From: Moraxellaceae bacterium
GTDB taxonomy: Bacteria > Pseudomonadota > Gammaproteobacteria > Pseudomonadales > Moraxellaceae
Assembly (NCBI GenBank): GCA_030680295.1
Contig: JAUXVU010000018.1
Coordinates: 496,001-560,000 of the forward strand
Direction: 5' to 3'
Length of the DNA: 64,000 nucleotides
Shown here: positions 16,015-25,630 of the stretch, one piece after another
How positions within the stretch are numbered: the stretch's first letter is position 1
Layout: each line of letters opens with the position of its first letter
Made by a program: the position numbers and the translations under genes
Notes under the pieces: model-generated
Told to the model about the DNA's origin: nothing
What the model saw: only the letters and a program-made list of their open reading frames with translations
Database searches by the model: none

Positions 16015-16562
16015 TATCAACAAGGCCACGACTAGCGGAGCAGGGCTTCACGCTTATCGAAGTGCTATTGGTTGTTGTTATTGTTGGCATCTTAATGGGT
16101 GTGACAGTGATCAGCCTGAATATTCAAGACCCGTCGCGTCGCTTGCTACTAGAAAGTGAGCGGCTGACCTCTAATATTCGCTTTGCCCGTATGTTGGCTG
16201 AAAATGACCAGCGCGAAATAGGCCTTGAGCTAATGCCCGAGGCTTATCGTTTTTTGGCCTTTGATAATGCTCAGCGTTTATGGCTACCGTTAGTTAACGA
16301 GCCTGCATTAAAGCCTGTCTCTATCCCCAATATCGCTATTCGCTGGATTGAGCGCCCCGAAGATGCAGACAATCCATTTGCGAGTGATGAGTCGCAAGAA
16401 CGCACTCGTTTTGAGCCTGATCTGATTTTATTGTCTAGTGGTGAAGCGACGCCTGGGCAGTTGCAACTGCGTGTAATTGGTGATGATCGTGTGCCAGCCC
16501 GAACATTAACCGTTTCTGATATTGGTGAAGTAAACGATATGGAGTTCGTTCGTGCACCTTAA
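16011..16562 (+). CDS. gspH: Minor pseudopilin GspH
   Basis: A 183-residue minor pseudopilin with leader cleavage after Gly12 (EQG|FTLIEV), Glu5 of the mature form and a hydrophobic helix, followed by a globular domain. The position after gspG and the block LTSNIRFARMLAENDQREIGLE fit GspH. ATGA overlap with gspG at its start, and an 11-bp overlap with gspI at its end, indicate coupled translation. Confidence 0.9.
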   Translation: MISTRPRLAEQGFTLIEVLLVVVIVGILMGVTVISLNIQDPSRRLLLESERLTSNIRFARMLAENDQREIGLELMPEAYRFLAFDNAQRLWLPLVNEPALKPVSIPNIAIRWIERPEDADNPFASDESQERTRFEPDLILLSSGEATPGQLQLRVIGDDRVPARTLTVSDIGEVNDMEFVRAP

Positions 16563-16947
16563 ACAGGGCGGCTTTACGCTGCTGGAAGTATTAGTCGCCA
16601 TGGCTGTGTTTGCCGTGGTGTCTCTGACTTTGTTAAAAAGTTCATCACAGCAGGTTAGTCACTCTGCCGCCATGGAAGATCGTTTGATTGCACATTGGGT
16701 GGCTGCCAACACGCTGACCGATTTACAAACTAATGGTAGTTATCCTGATGTCGGAGAAATTGAAACGTCGACAGTAATGGCACGCCGCGACTGGTTTATC
16801 ACCATCAAAGTTGCACCCACACCAAGCGGTGATGTGCGCCATGTCACTGTGTCAGTAGCGCCTTATGACCCAGATGTGGCTGATATTCCTAGTCCAGTGG
16901 TCAGTAATATTGGCTTTGTACGTCAGCAGCAAAGGGGGCGGCGATGA
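16552..16947 (+). CDS. gspI: Minor pseudopilin GspI
   Basis: A 131-residue minor pseudopilin. Leader cleavage after Gly7 (KQGG|FTLLEVLVAMAVF) with Glu5 of the mature form. The segment LIAHWVAANTLTDLQ is a GspI hallmark. The start is GTG 16552, inside the end of gspH, with GGAG eight bases upstream. Forms the pseudopilus tip with GspJ and GspK. Confidence 0.92.
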   Translation: MHLKQGGFTLLEVLVAMAVFAVVSLTLLKSSSQQVSHSAAMEDRLIAHWVAANTLTDLQTNGSYPDVGEIETSTVMARRDWFITIKVAPTPSGDVRHVTVSVAPYDPDVADIPSPVVSNIGFVRQQQRGRR

Positions 16948-17576
16948 GGCCTAAATCGCAACAGGGCTTTACCCTCATTGAGCTACTACTTGCCATTAGC
17001 ATTTTAGGCTTGATGAGCTTAGGTGCTTATCAGTTTTTAGCAAATACCAGTCAAAGCGCTCTGCGTTTAAATGAACGACAACAAGAGTTGCTAGCGGTTG
17101 AGCGTTTGCAGTCGGTCATCGCTGCTGATTTAGATCAATGGGTTAATCGTCCTATTCGAGATGAACTAGGTGATCCACTGCCTGCATTTGTTTTAGAACC
17201 ATCAGGTGCTCTAGAGTTTACTCGTCGAGGCTTAAGCAATCCTTTAGATAAACCCAGAAGCGATATGCTTCGAGTACGTTATGAGGTTCGTGATGGTCGT
17301 TTATGGCGGCTTACGTGGACCACTTTAGATCGCCTACAAGGAATGCGCCCTTTGGAGTCACCAGTAGGCCCTAAAGAACTTCAGTTGCAGTGGCGCGTAC
17401 AGGCAAGTCCAGGTGCATCGGTTGAGCAATTCTGGCCGCCGGCAGAAGCGGGTGGATCCGCGCGGGCACGTAGTCAAACGCGGGGTGCGCCAGAAATTGT
17501 GAATCTAGACCTTGATGTGGAGCCGTGGGGACGGATTCGCCGCATATATTGGATGCCTAGCAATGACATCAATTAA
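16944..17576 (+). CDS. gspJ: Minor pseudopilin GspJ
   Basis: A 210-residue minor pseudopilin with leader cleavage after Gly8 (QQG|FTLIELLLAISI) and Glu5 of the mature form. The following globular domain includes SALRLNERQQELLAVERL and LEFTRRGLSNPLDKPRSDM, typical of GspJ. ATGA overlap with gspI; its last 14 bp overlap the start of gspK. Confidence 0.93.
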   Translation: MRPKSQQGFTLIELLLAISILGLMSLGAYQFLANTSQSALRLNERQQELLAVERLQSVIAADLDQWVNRPIRDELGDPLPAFVLEPSGALEFTRRGLSNPLDKPRSDMLRVRYEVRDGRLWRLTWTTLDRLQGMRPLESPVGPKELQLQWRVQASPGASVEQFWPPAEAGGSARARSQTRGAPEIVNLDLDVEPWGRIRRIYWMPSNDIN

Positions 17577-18576
17577 GCGCTCACAACAAGGTATTGCGCT
17601 TTTATCAATGCTACTGATTGCAGCGTTAGCAACGACTTTGGTTGTGGCGATGATTGAGCGACAATCGCGTTTGTTGCGTGAGTTTGCCGGCCAGTTGCAG
17701 CAGGATCAGATTGTTGAGTATGCACGTGGCGCGTCCGCTCTCGCGATGGCAGCATTACAGGCTGATGCAGATGATAATAATAAGGCCGATCATCCTAATG
17801 AGGCGTGGGCGCAACCGTTCCCACCATTTCCAGTGCCCGGAGGCTTGATTTTGCCGGTGCTGCGTGACGCACAATCGCGTTTTAACTTAAATAGCCTAGT
17901 TGCTGATGGTGCCGTCAACGCACCTGCTTTAGCATTTTATCGGCGTTTATTGGCGCAATTAGCCTTCTCGCCTGAGCTGGCCGATAGTTTGGTAGATTGG
18001 TTAGATGCAGACAGCATTCCTATGTCTACTGGTGGGGCAGAAGACGATTATTATTTGCGCTTAAACCCTCCTTATCGCGCGGCTAATCGAAGTTTAAGTA
18101 CGTACTCTGAGTTACGCCTAGTACGTGGTTACAATATGGAAATTATGCGTCAATTAGCAGCCTATGTAACCGTGTTGCCTTCTTCTGCAAAGACAATCAA
18201 CGTTAATTTTATGCCTCCTGGCCTGTTAGAAGCGATGATCCCAGGCTTGTCGCCAGCAGCAGCGCTAGAGGTGTTGGCCAATCGTCCAGTAGATGGCTGG
18301 ACTAGTCGTGCCGAGTTTTTGGATAACCCAGTATTTTTTGGCTTAGACGCCGACACATCTGCTCAACTAGACAGCTTGTTAGATGTGCAATCACGCTATT
18401 TCGAGCTGTATACTCGAATTCGTTTTGGTGAGCGTGAGCGTTTACAGTGGGCACTCATAGCACGCACTGGTCGACGTTCGCATCATGTCATTGCTCAAGA
18501 GCGCAACCCATTGTGGTTGCCTGAGTTTGAAACCGAAGATGCTGATGATAACGCCGATGAAGACTTGGCAGAATAA
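17563..18576 (+). CDS. gspK: Pseudopilus tip protein GspK
   Basis: A 337-residue large pseudopilin. The leader is cut after Gly10 (QQG|IALLSMLLIAALATT); mature position 5 is Ser rather than Glu, as usual for GspK, which caps the pseudopilus. The alpha domain contains DAQSRFNLNSL and LVDWLDADSIPMSTGGAEDDYY, both conserved in this subunit. ATG 17563 was chosen because an earlier in-frame start would lack the leader at the N-terminus. It overlaps gspJ by 14 bp. Confidence 0.93.
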   Translation: MTSIKRSQQGIALLSMLLIAALATTLVVAMIERQSRLLREFAGQLQQDQIVEYARGASALAMAALQADADDNNKADHPNEAWAQPFPPFPVPGGLILPVLRDAQSRFNLNSLVADGAVNAPALAFYRRLLAQLAFSPELADSLVDWLDADSIPMSTGGAEDDYYLRLNPPYRAANRSLSTYSELRLVRGYNMEIMRQLAAYVTVLPSSAKTINVNFMPPGLLEAMIPGLSPAAALEVLANRPVDGWTSRAEFLDNPVFFGLDADTSAQLDSLLDVQSRYFELYTRIRFGERERLQWALIARTGRRSHHVIAQERNPLWLPEFETEDADDNADEDLAE

Positions 18577-18591
18577 GAAAAGGACAAGTTG

Positions 18592-19797
18592 ATGGATTGT
18601 TTATTTTTACGCCTCCCAGCGCCGGGAGAAGCCTTGTTGCAGGCAATTCAATGTCGACAAGGACAGTGGTCAACGCCTGCTTTTGGGCTGTCTCTTGATG
18701 ACTTTACTCAGCAATTTGCTGAGAGCCGCGATTTAACGGTATGTGTGTTGACGCCAGTTGGGCATGATATTGCATTGGTGCTAGAAGCAACAGCCAAGCA
18801 GCGACGTGAAGCAGGGCTAGGTCTAGTATCAATGGTTGAAGACCAGCTGAGTGAGGACTATGAAAATCTTCATTGGACACTTTCGCCAATTGATGAGCAC
18901 CATACATTAGCTCGGGGCATCAATAAACAATGGTTGCGGCACTGGTTAGAGTCTTTGACACAAGCAGGTTTTAGCCCCGAGATAGCCCTGCCTGAGGCAT
19001 CACTATTAGCGAGTGATGCAGAAAACTGGGTGTTATATCCCGTTGGTGAAGAAGTCTTTTTGCAGGCAGATCCGGGCCAAAGTGCCCTAGTGCTAGCCCA
19101 TGACCTGCCAATGTTACTAGATAGCTTATTGTCGTCACGAAAAACGTCGACACCTGTCCGCTTACGTTACCCACAGTCCATGAACGTTCCGGCTGTTTGG
19201 CCTGAGGCTATTCAGGCAGCGCCAGCAGCCTGGCAAAGTTGGCCCGACCTGCTACGTTCACGCGATAAGGTAAGTCTACAAAAACATAGTCAGAATTGGC
19301 TGTTTGGTGAGTTTGCCGTGATTAAAAAGAGTGACTGGAGTCCGCGTTGGCGCGTGGCTGCGGTGGCTTTATTTGCCGTCATTTTGTTGCAGGGCTCTTT
19401 AAACTATGTTGAAGCCAGTCGTTTAGCAAAACAGGCAGCCGAAGCGGAATTACAAACCAGCAGCTTATTTAGGCAGCTGTTTCCCACTGAACAGCGCATT
19501 GTTAATTTAGAGCGCCAAGTAAATGCTCGACTCGCAATGGGAAGCCAACAAAGTGCATCGACAGTATTGCAACTGATTGCAGAGACGGCGCCATCCGAAA
19601 AGTGGCAAGTACAGCACTTTGAATTGCGTCAGAATGGTTTGGTACATGTGGATATTACTGGTGATGATTTGGCGGGTACTCAGCAGTGGTTGACGCGGTT
19701 AGGCGCAAGAGGCATGGCTGCTACTATCGAAAACGCTAAATTTGAAGGCGGCGTGGCTACTGCGCGCTTGGTGTTACAAAAAGGATCACGCTCATGA
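18592..19797 (+). CDS. gspL: Type II secretion protein GspL
   Basis: A 401-residue bitopic inner-membrane protein that recruits GspE. It has an actin-like cytoplasmic half (about residues 1-245), one membrane segment near 257-273 (VAAVALFAVILLQGSLNYV), then a periplasmic ferredoxin-like domain. Sequence conservation is low, as usual, so the call leans on position between gspK and gspM and on the domain order. AAAAGGA at 18577-18583 precedes ATG 18592; an adjacent TTG is less likely. Stop overlaps gspM by 4 bp. Confidence 0.88.
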   Translation: MDCLFLRLPAPGEALLQAIQCRQGQWSTPAFGLSLDDFTQQFAESRDLTVCVLTPVGHDIALVLEATAKQRREAGLGLVSMVEDQLSEDYENLHWTLSPIDEHHTLARGINKQWLRHWLESLTQAGFSPEIALPEASLLASDAENWVLYPVGEEVFLQADPGQSALVLAHDLPMLLDSLLSSRKTSTPVRLRYPQSMNVPAVWPEAIQAAPAAWQSWPDLLRSRDKVSLQKHSQNWLFGEFAVIKKSDWSPRWRVAAVALFAVILLQGSLNYVEASRLAKQAAEAELQTSSLFRQLFPTEQRIVNLERQVNARLAMGSQQSASTVLQLIAETAPSEKWQVQHFELRQNGLVHVDITGDDLAGTQQWLTRLGARGMAATIENAKFEGGVATARLVLQKGSRS

Positions 19798-20291
19798 ATG
19801 ACAAAATAAATGAGCTATGGCTTAAGGCATATCAGCCCGTAGAGGCTGCATGGGCTGGGCTATCAGCTAAAGATCAACGTGCACTTTTAGTGTTGGCGAT
19901 TGTGGTACTGCCGTTGTTATTTATTAGTCTTTTTTGGTGGCCTTCGTTTTCTGCCAAAAAAGAGGCGAGTGCCCAGTACAGCCAAAACGCAGCGTTATTA
20001 TCTAGGCTGCAAGTTGCAGCGCCACAATTAAGGCAAAATACAGGTGTTGGCAGTAAACCTAGCCTTGCTGAGCTGCCTTCACGTGTACAGCAACTTGCAC
20101 AAGCACAAAGCCTAACAGTCACTAAAGTTGAGCCTGATAATACGGGCATTACCGTCAATATGACTGGTGTGGTGATGGTTAGTCTGGTTCGCTTTTTAGA
20201 GCAGTGTAAGCAGCAGGGCATGCAAGTTGACGAATTAATCATCAGCAAGGATGGCGAAAGCTTTCAGGCAAAATTTAGAATTCTTGTCTAA
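19794..20291 (+). CDS. gspM: Type II secretion protein GspM
   Basis: A 165-residue bitopic protein with a membrane segment near residues 33-50 (LVLAIVVLPLLFISLFWW) and a periplasmic ferredoxin-like domain, the partner of GspL. The YxPVEAAWAGLSAKDQRALL start is typical of GspM. ATGA overlap with gspL. It is the last gene of the operon and is followed by an intrinsic terminator at 20313-20336; no gspN, gspC or gspD follows. Confidence 0.9.
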   Translation: MNDKINELWLKAYQPVEAAWAGLSAKDQRALLVLAIVVLPLLFISLFWWPSFSAKKEASAQYSQNAALLSRLQVAAPQLRQNTGVGSKPSLAELPSRVQQLAQAQSLTVTKVEPDNTGITVNMTGVVMVSLVRFLEQCKQQGMQVDELIISKDGESFQAKFRILV

Positions 20292-20312
20292 CTATATGAT
20301 ATAAATAAAAAA

Positions 20313-20336
20313 GGCGACTAGAAGTCGCCTTTTTTA
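20313..20336. terminator. Bidirectional intrinsic terminator between gspM and etf-QO
   Basis: Stem GGCGACT (20313-20319) with AGTCGCC (20323-20329), a 3-nt loop, an A-run upstream and a T-run downstream, so it works for both converging transcripts. Confidence 0.9.
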
Positions 20337-20344
20337 TTGCTGCA

Positions 20345-21997
20345 TTACATATTGGGGTAGTTAGGGCCGCCGCCGCCTTCAGGCACCACCCAGTTGATAT
20401 TCTGGGTTGGGTCTTTGATGTCGCAGGTTTTGCAATGTACGCAGTTTTGCGCATTGATCTGCAGACGTGGTTTGCCTGCATCTTCAACGATCTCATACAC
20501 ACCGGCAGGGCAGTAACGCTGCGCTGGCTCAGCATACAATTTTAAGTTGACCTTTACCGGCACACTGGCGTCTTTCAGCGTCAGGTGAACTGGCTGGTCT
20601 TCTTCATGGTTAGTGTTAGAAATAAACACAGACGACAGTTTATCAAAGCTAATTTTGCCATCGGGTTTTGGGTACTCGATAGGCTGACAAAAGCTAATAG
20701 TGTCTAATGTTTTATGATCAGGTGTTGTGTCATGGATGGTCATCGGCAGGCGGCCATTGAACAAGTTTTGCTCAATGAAGTTAAAGCCGGCACCCATAAA
20801 CGTACCCATGCGGTGCATTGCAGCACCAAAGTTACGTGCCTTGTAGAGCTCTTCATACAACCAAGAAGCTTCAAACTTATCGGCGTATTCAGTGACTTCA
20901 TCACCACCTTCTCGGCCAGCTTTAATCGCTTCAAACACGCCTTCAGCGGCCAACATGCCGGACTTCATGGCGGTATGGCTGCCTTTGATCTTGGAGAAGT
21001 TCAAGAAACCAGCATCATCACCCACTAACAAACCACCGGGAAAGGTCAGCTTGGGAAGTGAATTTAAGCCACCTTTTACAACGGCACGTGCGCCATAAGA
21101 AATGCGCTTACCACCTTCTAAGTACTGCTTGAGTACGGGGTGGTGCTTCAGGCGCTGCATTTCATCAAATGGCGAAACGTATGGGTTGTGGTAGGACAGG
21201 TCGGTAATCAAACCTAAAGACACTTGGTTGTCTTCGGCGTGATACAACCACCAGCCGCCGGTAGAACCGGACTCAGACAATGGCCAGCCAGCACCGTGCA
21301 GGACCAGACCCGGCTTGTGCTTAGCAGGATCGATTTCCCACAGCTCTTTAATGCCCAGACCGTAGTGTTGCGGGTCAGCATCTTTATCGAGTTCATAACG
21401 ATTAATGAGCTGCTTGCCTAAATGGCCACGGCAGCCTTCAGCAAACAAGGTGTATTTAGCGGTGAGTTCATAACCAGGTGTGAAGCTAGCCTTTTGTTGG
21501 CCTTCTTTACCCACACCCATATCACCGGTCGCGATACCGCGAACGCTGCCATCTTCGTTAAACAAAATTTCTGATGCGGCAAAGCCTGGAAAGAGCATAA
21601 CTTCCAGCTCTTCAGCTTTTGTTGCTAACCAGCGCACAACATTACCGAGGCTAACAATATAGTTGCCAATGTTGTGCATGGGTTTAGGCACGACAAAGTC
21701 AGGGGTTTTAATGCCCTTGGTGGCGCTGGTTAAGAAATAAACTTCGTCTCCAGTGACCGGAACATTTAATGGAGCACCATCTTCTTTCCAGTTCGGGAAA
21801 AGTTCGTCCAGTGCACGAGGCTCTAATACCGCACCCGATAGAATGTGCGCACCAAACTCGGAGCCTTTTTCGACCACACACACGGAAAGCTCGTGACCAC
21901 TTTCGATACTTAATTGACGAAGGCGAATAGCAGCAGAAAGACCGGCTGGGCCGCCACCCACAATAACAACATCAAATTCCATCGCTTCTCTTTCCAC
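20345..21997 (-). CDS. Electron transfer flavoprotein-ubiquinone oxidoreductase
   Basis: A 550-residue membrane-associated FAD and 4Fe-4S enzyme that passes electrons from beta-oxidation and amino acid dehydrogenases, via ETF, to ubiquinone. Seen: FAD motif VVIVGGGPAGLSAA near the N-terminus, EKGSEFGAHILSGAV, and the C-terminal cysteines CPAGVYE and NCVHCKTCD for the iron-sulfur cluster. Start: GTG 21997 gives MEREAMEFDVV, like the Pseudomonas proteins I recall, with AAGGAG at 22009-22004 and 6-nt spacing. ATG 21982 is an alternative. No etfAB genes are in the window. Confidence 0.95.
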   Translation of the reverse strand: MEREAMEFDVVIVGGGPAGLSAAIRLRQLSIESGHELSVCVVEKGSEFGAHILSGAVLEPRALDELFPNWKEDGAPLNVPVTGDEVYFLTSATKGIKTPDFVVPKPMHNIGNYIVSLGNVVRWLATKAEELEVMLFPGFAASEILFNEDGSVRGIATGDMGVGKEGQQKASFTPGYELTAKYTLFAEGCRGHLGKQLINRYELDKDADPQHYGLGIKELWEIDPAKHKPGLVLHGAGWPLSESGSTGGWWLYHAEDNQVSLGLITDLSYHNPYVSPFDEMQRLKHHPVLKQYLEGGKRISYGARAVVKGGLNSLPKLTFPGGLLVGDDAGFLNFSKIKGSHTAMKSGMLAAEGVFEAIKAGREGGDEVTEYADKFEASWLYEELYKARNFGAAMHRMGTFMGAGFNFIEQNLFNGRLPMTIHDTTPDHKTLDTISFCQPIEYPKPDGKISFDKLSSVFISNTNHEEDQPVHLTLKDASVPVKVNLKLYAEPAQRYCPAGVYEIVEDAGKPRLQINAQNCVHCKTCDIKDPTQNINWVVPEGGGGPNYPNM

Positions 21998-22179
21998 GAG
22001 GCACTCCTTAAAAACACCCATCAGCTGGGAAAATGAACATCGAACAGTCTGCAGACTCGTTTTATTACTGCGCGTAGTATAAAAGGGTGATGTACCTCAG
22101 GCCAATGATTTACCTCACAGATTGTCTGGTTTTGTCTAATTTTTGACGTTTGTTTTGCAATATGGCTCAGGAGCACTCC

Positions 22180-22770
22180 ATGAACACCGTAACCGGAGCA
22201 AATAAGAACGAGCTCAGCAGCTTAGATCGACTGGTAGAGCAAATTGAAAAAGAAGAGGGCGGTGATGCCAAGCTGCCCCCGGTGCACCGATGGGATCCAC
22301 CATTTTGTGGTGAGATCGATATGGAAATTCGACGAAATGGTGACTGGTATTATTTGGGTGGACAAATTAAGCGCCCAGCGCTGGTCAAACTATTCAGCAC
22401 GGTACTCAAACGTGACAATGATCGTTATGTTTTAGTCACCCCAGTCGAAAAAGTCGGTATCCGTGTCGAAGACGCGCCTTTTCATGTGGCATCAGTCGAG
22501 CGCTTGCAGCGTGAAGGGCAGCAGTTTATTCGAATGCTGACCACGACCGGCGATCGTGTAGTGCTGAGTGCAACACATCCACTAACACTTGAGTATCGTG
22601 GCGAGGAGCCAGCACCTTATATTCGAGTGCGCGAAGGTTTGCCCGGCTTAATTGGGCGTAATGCCTACTACCAGCTCATTGATTGGGGACAGGAGCGAAT
22701 GGGTAGTGATGGACGAACTGAACTGGTCATTGAAAGTGCTGGCCAGCAGTTCGTCATCGGTCATTACTAG
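22180..22770 (+). CDS. DUF1285 domain protein
   Basis: A 196-residue cytoplasmic protein. The block PPVHRWDPPFCGEIDMEI, then GDWYYLGGQIKRPALVKLFSTVL and YVLVTPVEKVGIRVEDAPF, is the DUF1285 pattern as I remember it. The structure-solved members have no assigned function. ATG 22180 is chosen for AGGAG at 22169-22173; an earlier in-frame ATG at 22150 lacks a site. It is divergent from the ETF-QO gene and convergent with rapA (2-bp gap). Confidence 0.85.
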   Translation: MNTVTGANKNELSSLDRLVEQIEKEEGGDAKLPPVHRWDPPFCGEIDMEIRRNGDWYYLGGQIKRPALVKLFSTVLKRDNDRYVLVTPVEKVGIRVEDAPFHVASVERLQREGQQFIRMLTTTGDRVVLSATHPLTLEYRGEEPAPYIRVREGLPGLIGRNAYYQLIDWGQERMGSDGRTELVIESAGQQFVIGHY

Positions 22771-22772
22771 GG

Positions 22773-25613
22773 TTATGCGGCAATAATCAAGCGCAGCGCG
22801 GTCAGTTTTAGGCTTAACTGGCTTAGCGCCTCCTCACCCGCGGCTAGGCGCATTGCCTGTGCCTGAACCTCACTGCTACGGATACTGGGGTTTACGGCCT
22901 GTAATGCTTGTAAGCGAGTTAGTTCTGGGCCTTCAAGGTTTTGCCAAGCAGCTAATGCAGCTGCTTGAATAGCTGCCTGTTGTGACGCGGCGGCTTTTTC
23001 CGTAGCAGAAATAAGCTGCTCAATGTCATCACGATGGGTTTTAATCACCTGACGTGAAAGCTTTAAGTCCAGCACTTCTAACTGTCGTGCTAGGCCATCA
23101 GAGGCCACTTTGTCAGCCAAATTTTGACCGCGTGCATCAAGTAAGAAACGTATAGGTTCATTTGGCAAGGTGCGTGCCACGGCTAGGCTTTTCGGAGCTT
23201 GTGCTGCCGGCTCAAACCACGCCTCTAGCAATAGAGTGCCTGCTTTGACGGCGGTTTTTTTCAATACAGCAACTTGCACACAACCACTGCTAGAAGCAGC
23301 CAGCCACTCAAGCAGTCCAGTCACCATGGGGTGTTCCCAAGTTAAAAAGTCCCAGTCTTCGTGTGCTAAGGCTAATTGACGATCGGCGCAGACCGTCATG
23401 CTTTCCGGGTCTAGGCCGGGGAAATGATCAATGAGCTGGTGTTCACCCGGCTGCAAAATCCATGTTCTGTTGGCGCCATGATCTTCAACATGAACGCCAA
23501 AAGCCTCCCAAGCTGCCAGCATAAAATTGTCGAGGCGGGTGTCAGCGTCTTCTGCTGCCAAAAGGCCTACCAATTGATCGGCGACTTCACGGCGACAAGA
23601 CTGCAGCTCTAGCAGGCGATCACGACCACCGGCTAAGTCTTCCTCAAATGCTTGTCGTAACATTTGCGCAGAGTCGATCAGGGCAGTGAGGTTGTCTTCA
23701 CCAGCACTAGGCTTAAGCAAGGGCTTGAGGTCAGCCAGATAGTGCTCATGTACAGCAGATGCTGCTGGTGAGCAGCGCGAAAACACATCAAGGGCTTCGT
23801 CATACCAACGGAAGAGGCGAGCTTGAGCGCTGCCTTCTATAATGGGCACATGAATTTGAATGGTTTGGGTTTGACCAATTCGATCTAAGCGGCCAATACG
23901 TTGTTCTAATTGATCCGGATTGTCAGGCAAGTCCAACAAAATTAAATGATGGGCAAACTGAAAGTTACGACCTTCAGAGCCAATTTCTGAGCACAATAAA
24001 ATCTGCGCGCCAGACTCCATGTCAGCAAAATAGGCCGCTGCACGGTCACGCTCCAGTAATGACATACCTTCGTTAAACACGGCTGTACGTATGCCTTCAC
24101 GCATACGTAGGTGATTTTCTAAAACTTCAGTGATTGGTCCCGTGCGAGTGATTAATAGCACCTTTTCACGACGGTGCTTCTTCAACCAGCTGACTAACCA
24201 TGGAATGCGTGGGTCGGAGGCTAACCAAGTGGTTTCATCAACACGTGTTTCGGGCCAAATGGCGCCCTTGGCAATAAGTGCGTCATAGGCTTCAGGTGCT
24301 GGCAGTAACTCAGGCTGGCAATGTCTTTGTGGGAAGCCACCAACAGCGGCGCGGGTATTGCGAAACAGCACACGACCCAAGCCATGGCGATCAAGCAGCT
24401 CCTGCAAAACACTTTCGCGTTCTTGTTCGGTATTAATAACAAGCTCTTGCTTTTGAAGAACTTCTTTTAGCTCATTAATTTGAGTTGCTGATAAGTTGTT
24501 ATCTAATAAGCAGTCAGCCAGCTCACGAATTAAATCCCATTGGTCGTGTTCAGCAACAAAAGCTTCTAATGAAGGGTAACGTGCTGGGTCTAATAGGCGA
24601 AGACGGGCAAAGTGACTTTCTAGGCCTAGCTGCTCAGGTGTCGCGGTCAGCAAAAGTAGGCCGGGAATGTTTTCCGCTAATAGCGCCACCGTTTCATAAT
24701 CTGCGCTAGCGCCTTCTTCGGGAGACCAAGCCAAATGATGAGCCTCATCAACAACCAAGATGTCCCATGGGTTTTCCATGGCGGCAGTTAACAGGTCAGG
24801 GTGGTCAACCATTAATGAGAGGGGGGCTAATACCAATTGTTCGCTGGTAAATGGGTTCTCACCAGCGGCATTAAAGGCTGCGCAACGCGCTAAATCAAAC
24901 AGGCTAAACGCCAGATTAAAGCGTCGACGCATCTCGACTAGCCACTGATGAATCAAGCTGTCTGGTACTAAAATCAAAATGCGCTGAGCGTGACCTTGCA
25001 GGTATTGCGCATGCAAAATCAGGCCTGCCTCAATGGTTTTACCCAAACCCACCTCATCAGCAAGCAAAACGCGAGGCTGTAAACGGCTAGACACACTGGC
25101 TGCAACGGACAATTGATGAGGAATCAGGCTGATTCTGGCGCCTAACAGGCCACGAACTGGGCTGCGCTCTAACCGTAGGCGATGTCGACTAGCAGCTAGG
25201 CGCAGGCGAAACCAAATCGAAGGCTCAATTTGCGCGGCTAACATGCGCTCTTTCGGGCGTGATAACTGCAGCAGGGGAGATATACGTGTTTCCATGATGT
25301 CTTTTTCAGACAAATCAGGGCTTACATCACTAAGCAGGCTTAAGCTACGTGCGCGGTATTTTAATAAACCTCGCTCTTCACTAACGGCTAATACCAACCA
25401 ACGTTCGCCATCAATATCCTCAATTTCATCGCCCACGCTAAACTGAATGCGCGTCAGTGGTGCGTTTGCTTTGGCATATACACGAGACTCATCCGATACT
25501 GGAAATAAGACCGTCATTGACCTAGTGTCAGTTTCAACAACAACACCAAGGCCAAGTTCAGGTTCGGCATCTGACAGCCAGCGTTGACCAATAGATAATA
25601 CGTTATTTATCAT
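22773..25613 (-). CDS. rapA: RNA polymerase-associated ATPase RapA (HepA)
   Basis: A 946-residue SWI2/SNF2 family ATPase that binds RNA polymerase and helps it recycle after transcription. Seen: two N-terminal Tudor/KOW-like segments (about 10-110), Walker A DEVGLGKT (186-193), DEAH box (289-292), motif III LLLLTATPEQL, helicase motif VI QRIGRLDRIGQTQ, and the long C-terminal region. E. coli RapA has 968 residues, so the length fits. Gap of 17 bp to the rluA stop suggests co-transcription. Confidence 0.96.
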   Translation of the reverse strand: MINNVLSIGQRWLSDAEPELGLGVVVETDTRSMTVLFPVSDESRVYAKANAPLTRIQFSVGDEIEDIDGERWLVLAVSEERGLLKYRARSLSLLSDVSPDLSEKDIMETRISPLLQLSRPKERMLAAQIEPSIWFRLRLAASRHRLRLERSPVRGLLGARISLIPHQLSVAASVSSRLQPRVLLADEVGLGKTIEAGLILHAQYLQGHAQRILILVPDSLIHQWLVEMRRRFNLAFSLFDLARCAAFNAAGENPFTSEQLVLAPLSLMVDHPDLLTAAMENPWDILVVDEAHHLAWSPEEGASADYETVALLAENIPGLLLLTATPEQLGLESHFARLRLLDPARYPSLEAFVAEHDQWDLIRELADCLLDNNLSATQINELKEVLQKQELVINTEQERESVLQELLDRHGLGRVLFRNTRAAVGGFPQRHCQPELLPAPEAYDALIAKGAIWPETRVDETTWLASDPRIPWLVSWLKKHRREKVLLITRTGPITEVLENHLRMREGIRTAVFNEGMSLLERDRAAAYFADMESGAQILLCSEIGSEGRNFQFAHHLILLDLPDNPDQLEQRIGRLDRIGQTQTIQIHVPIIEGSAQARLFRWYDEALDVFSRCSPAASAVHEHYLADLKPLLKPSAGEDNLTALIDSAQMLRQAFEEDLAGGRDRLLELQSCRREVADQLVGLLAAEDADTRLDNFMLAAWEAFGVHVEDHGANRTWILQPGEHQLIDHFPGLDPESMTVCADRQLALAHEDWDFLTWEHPMVTGLLEWLAASSSGCVQVAVLKKTAVKAGTLLLEAWFEPAAQAPKSLAVARTLPNEPIRFLLDARGQNLADKVASDGLARQLEVLDLKLSRQVIKTHRDDIEQLISATEKAAASQQAAIQAAALAAWQNLEGPELTRLQALQAVNPSIRSSEVQAQAMRLAAGEEALSQLSLKLTALRLIIAA

Positions 25614-25630
25614 TAATTTAAGGCGCTTAA

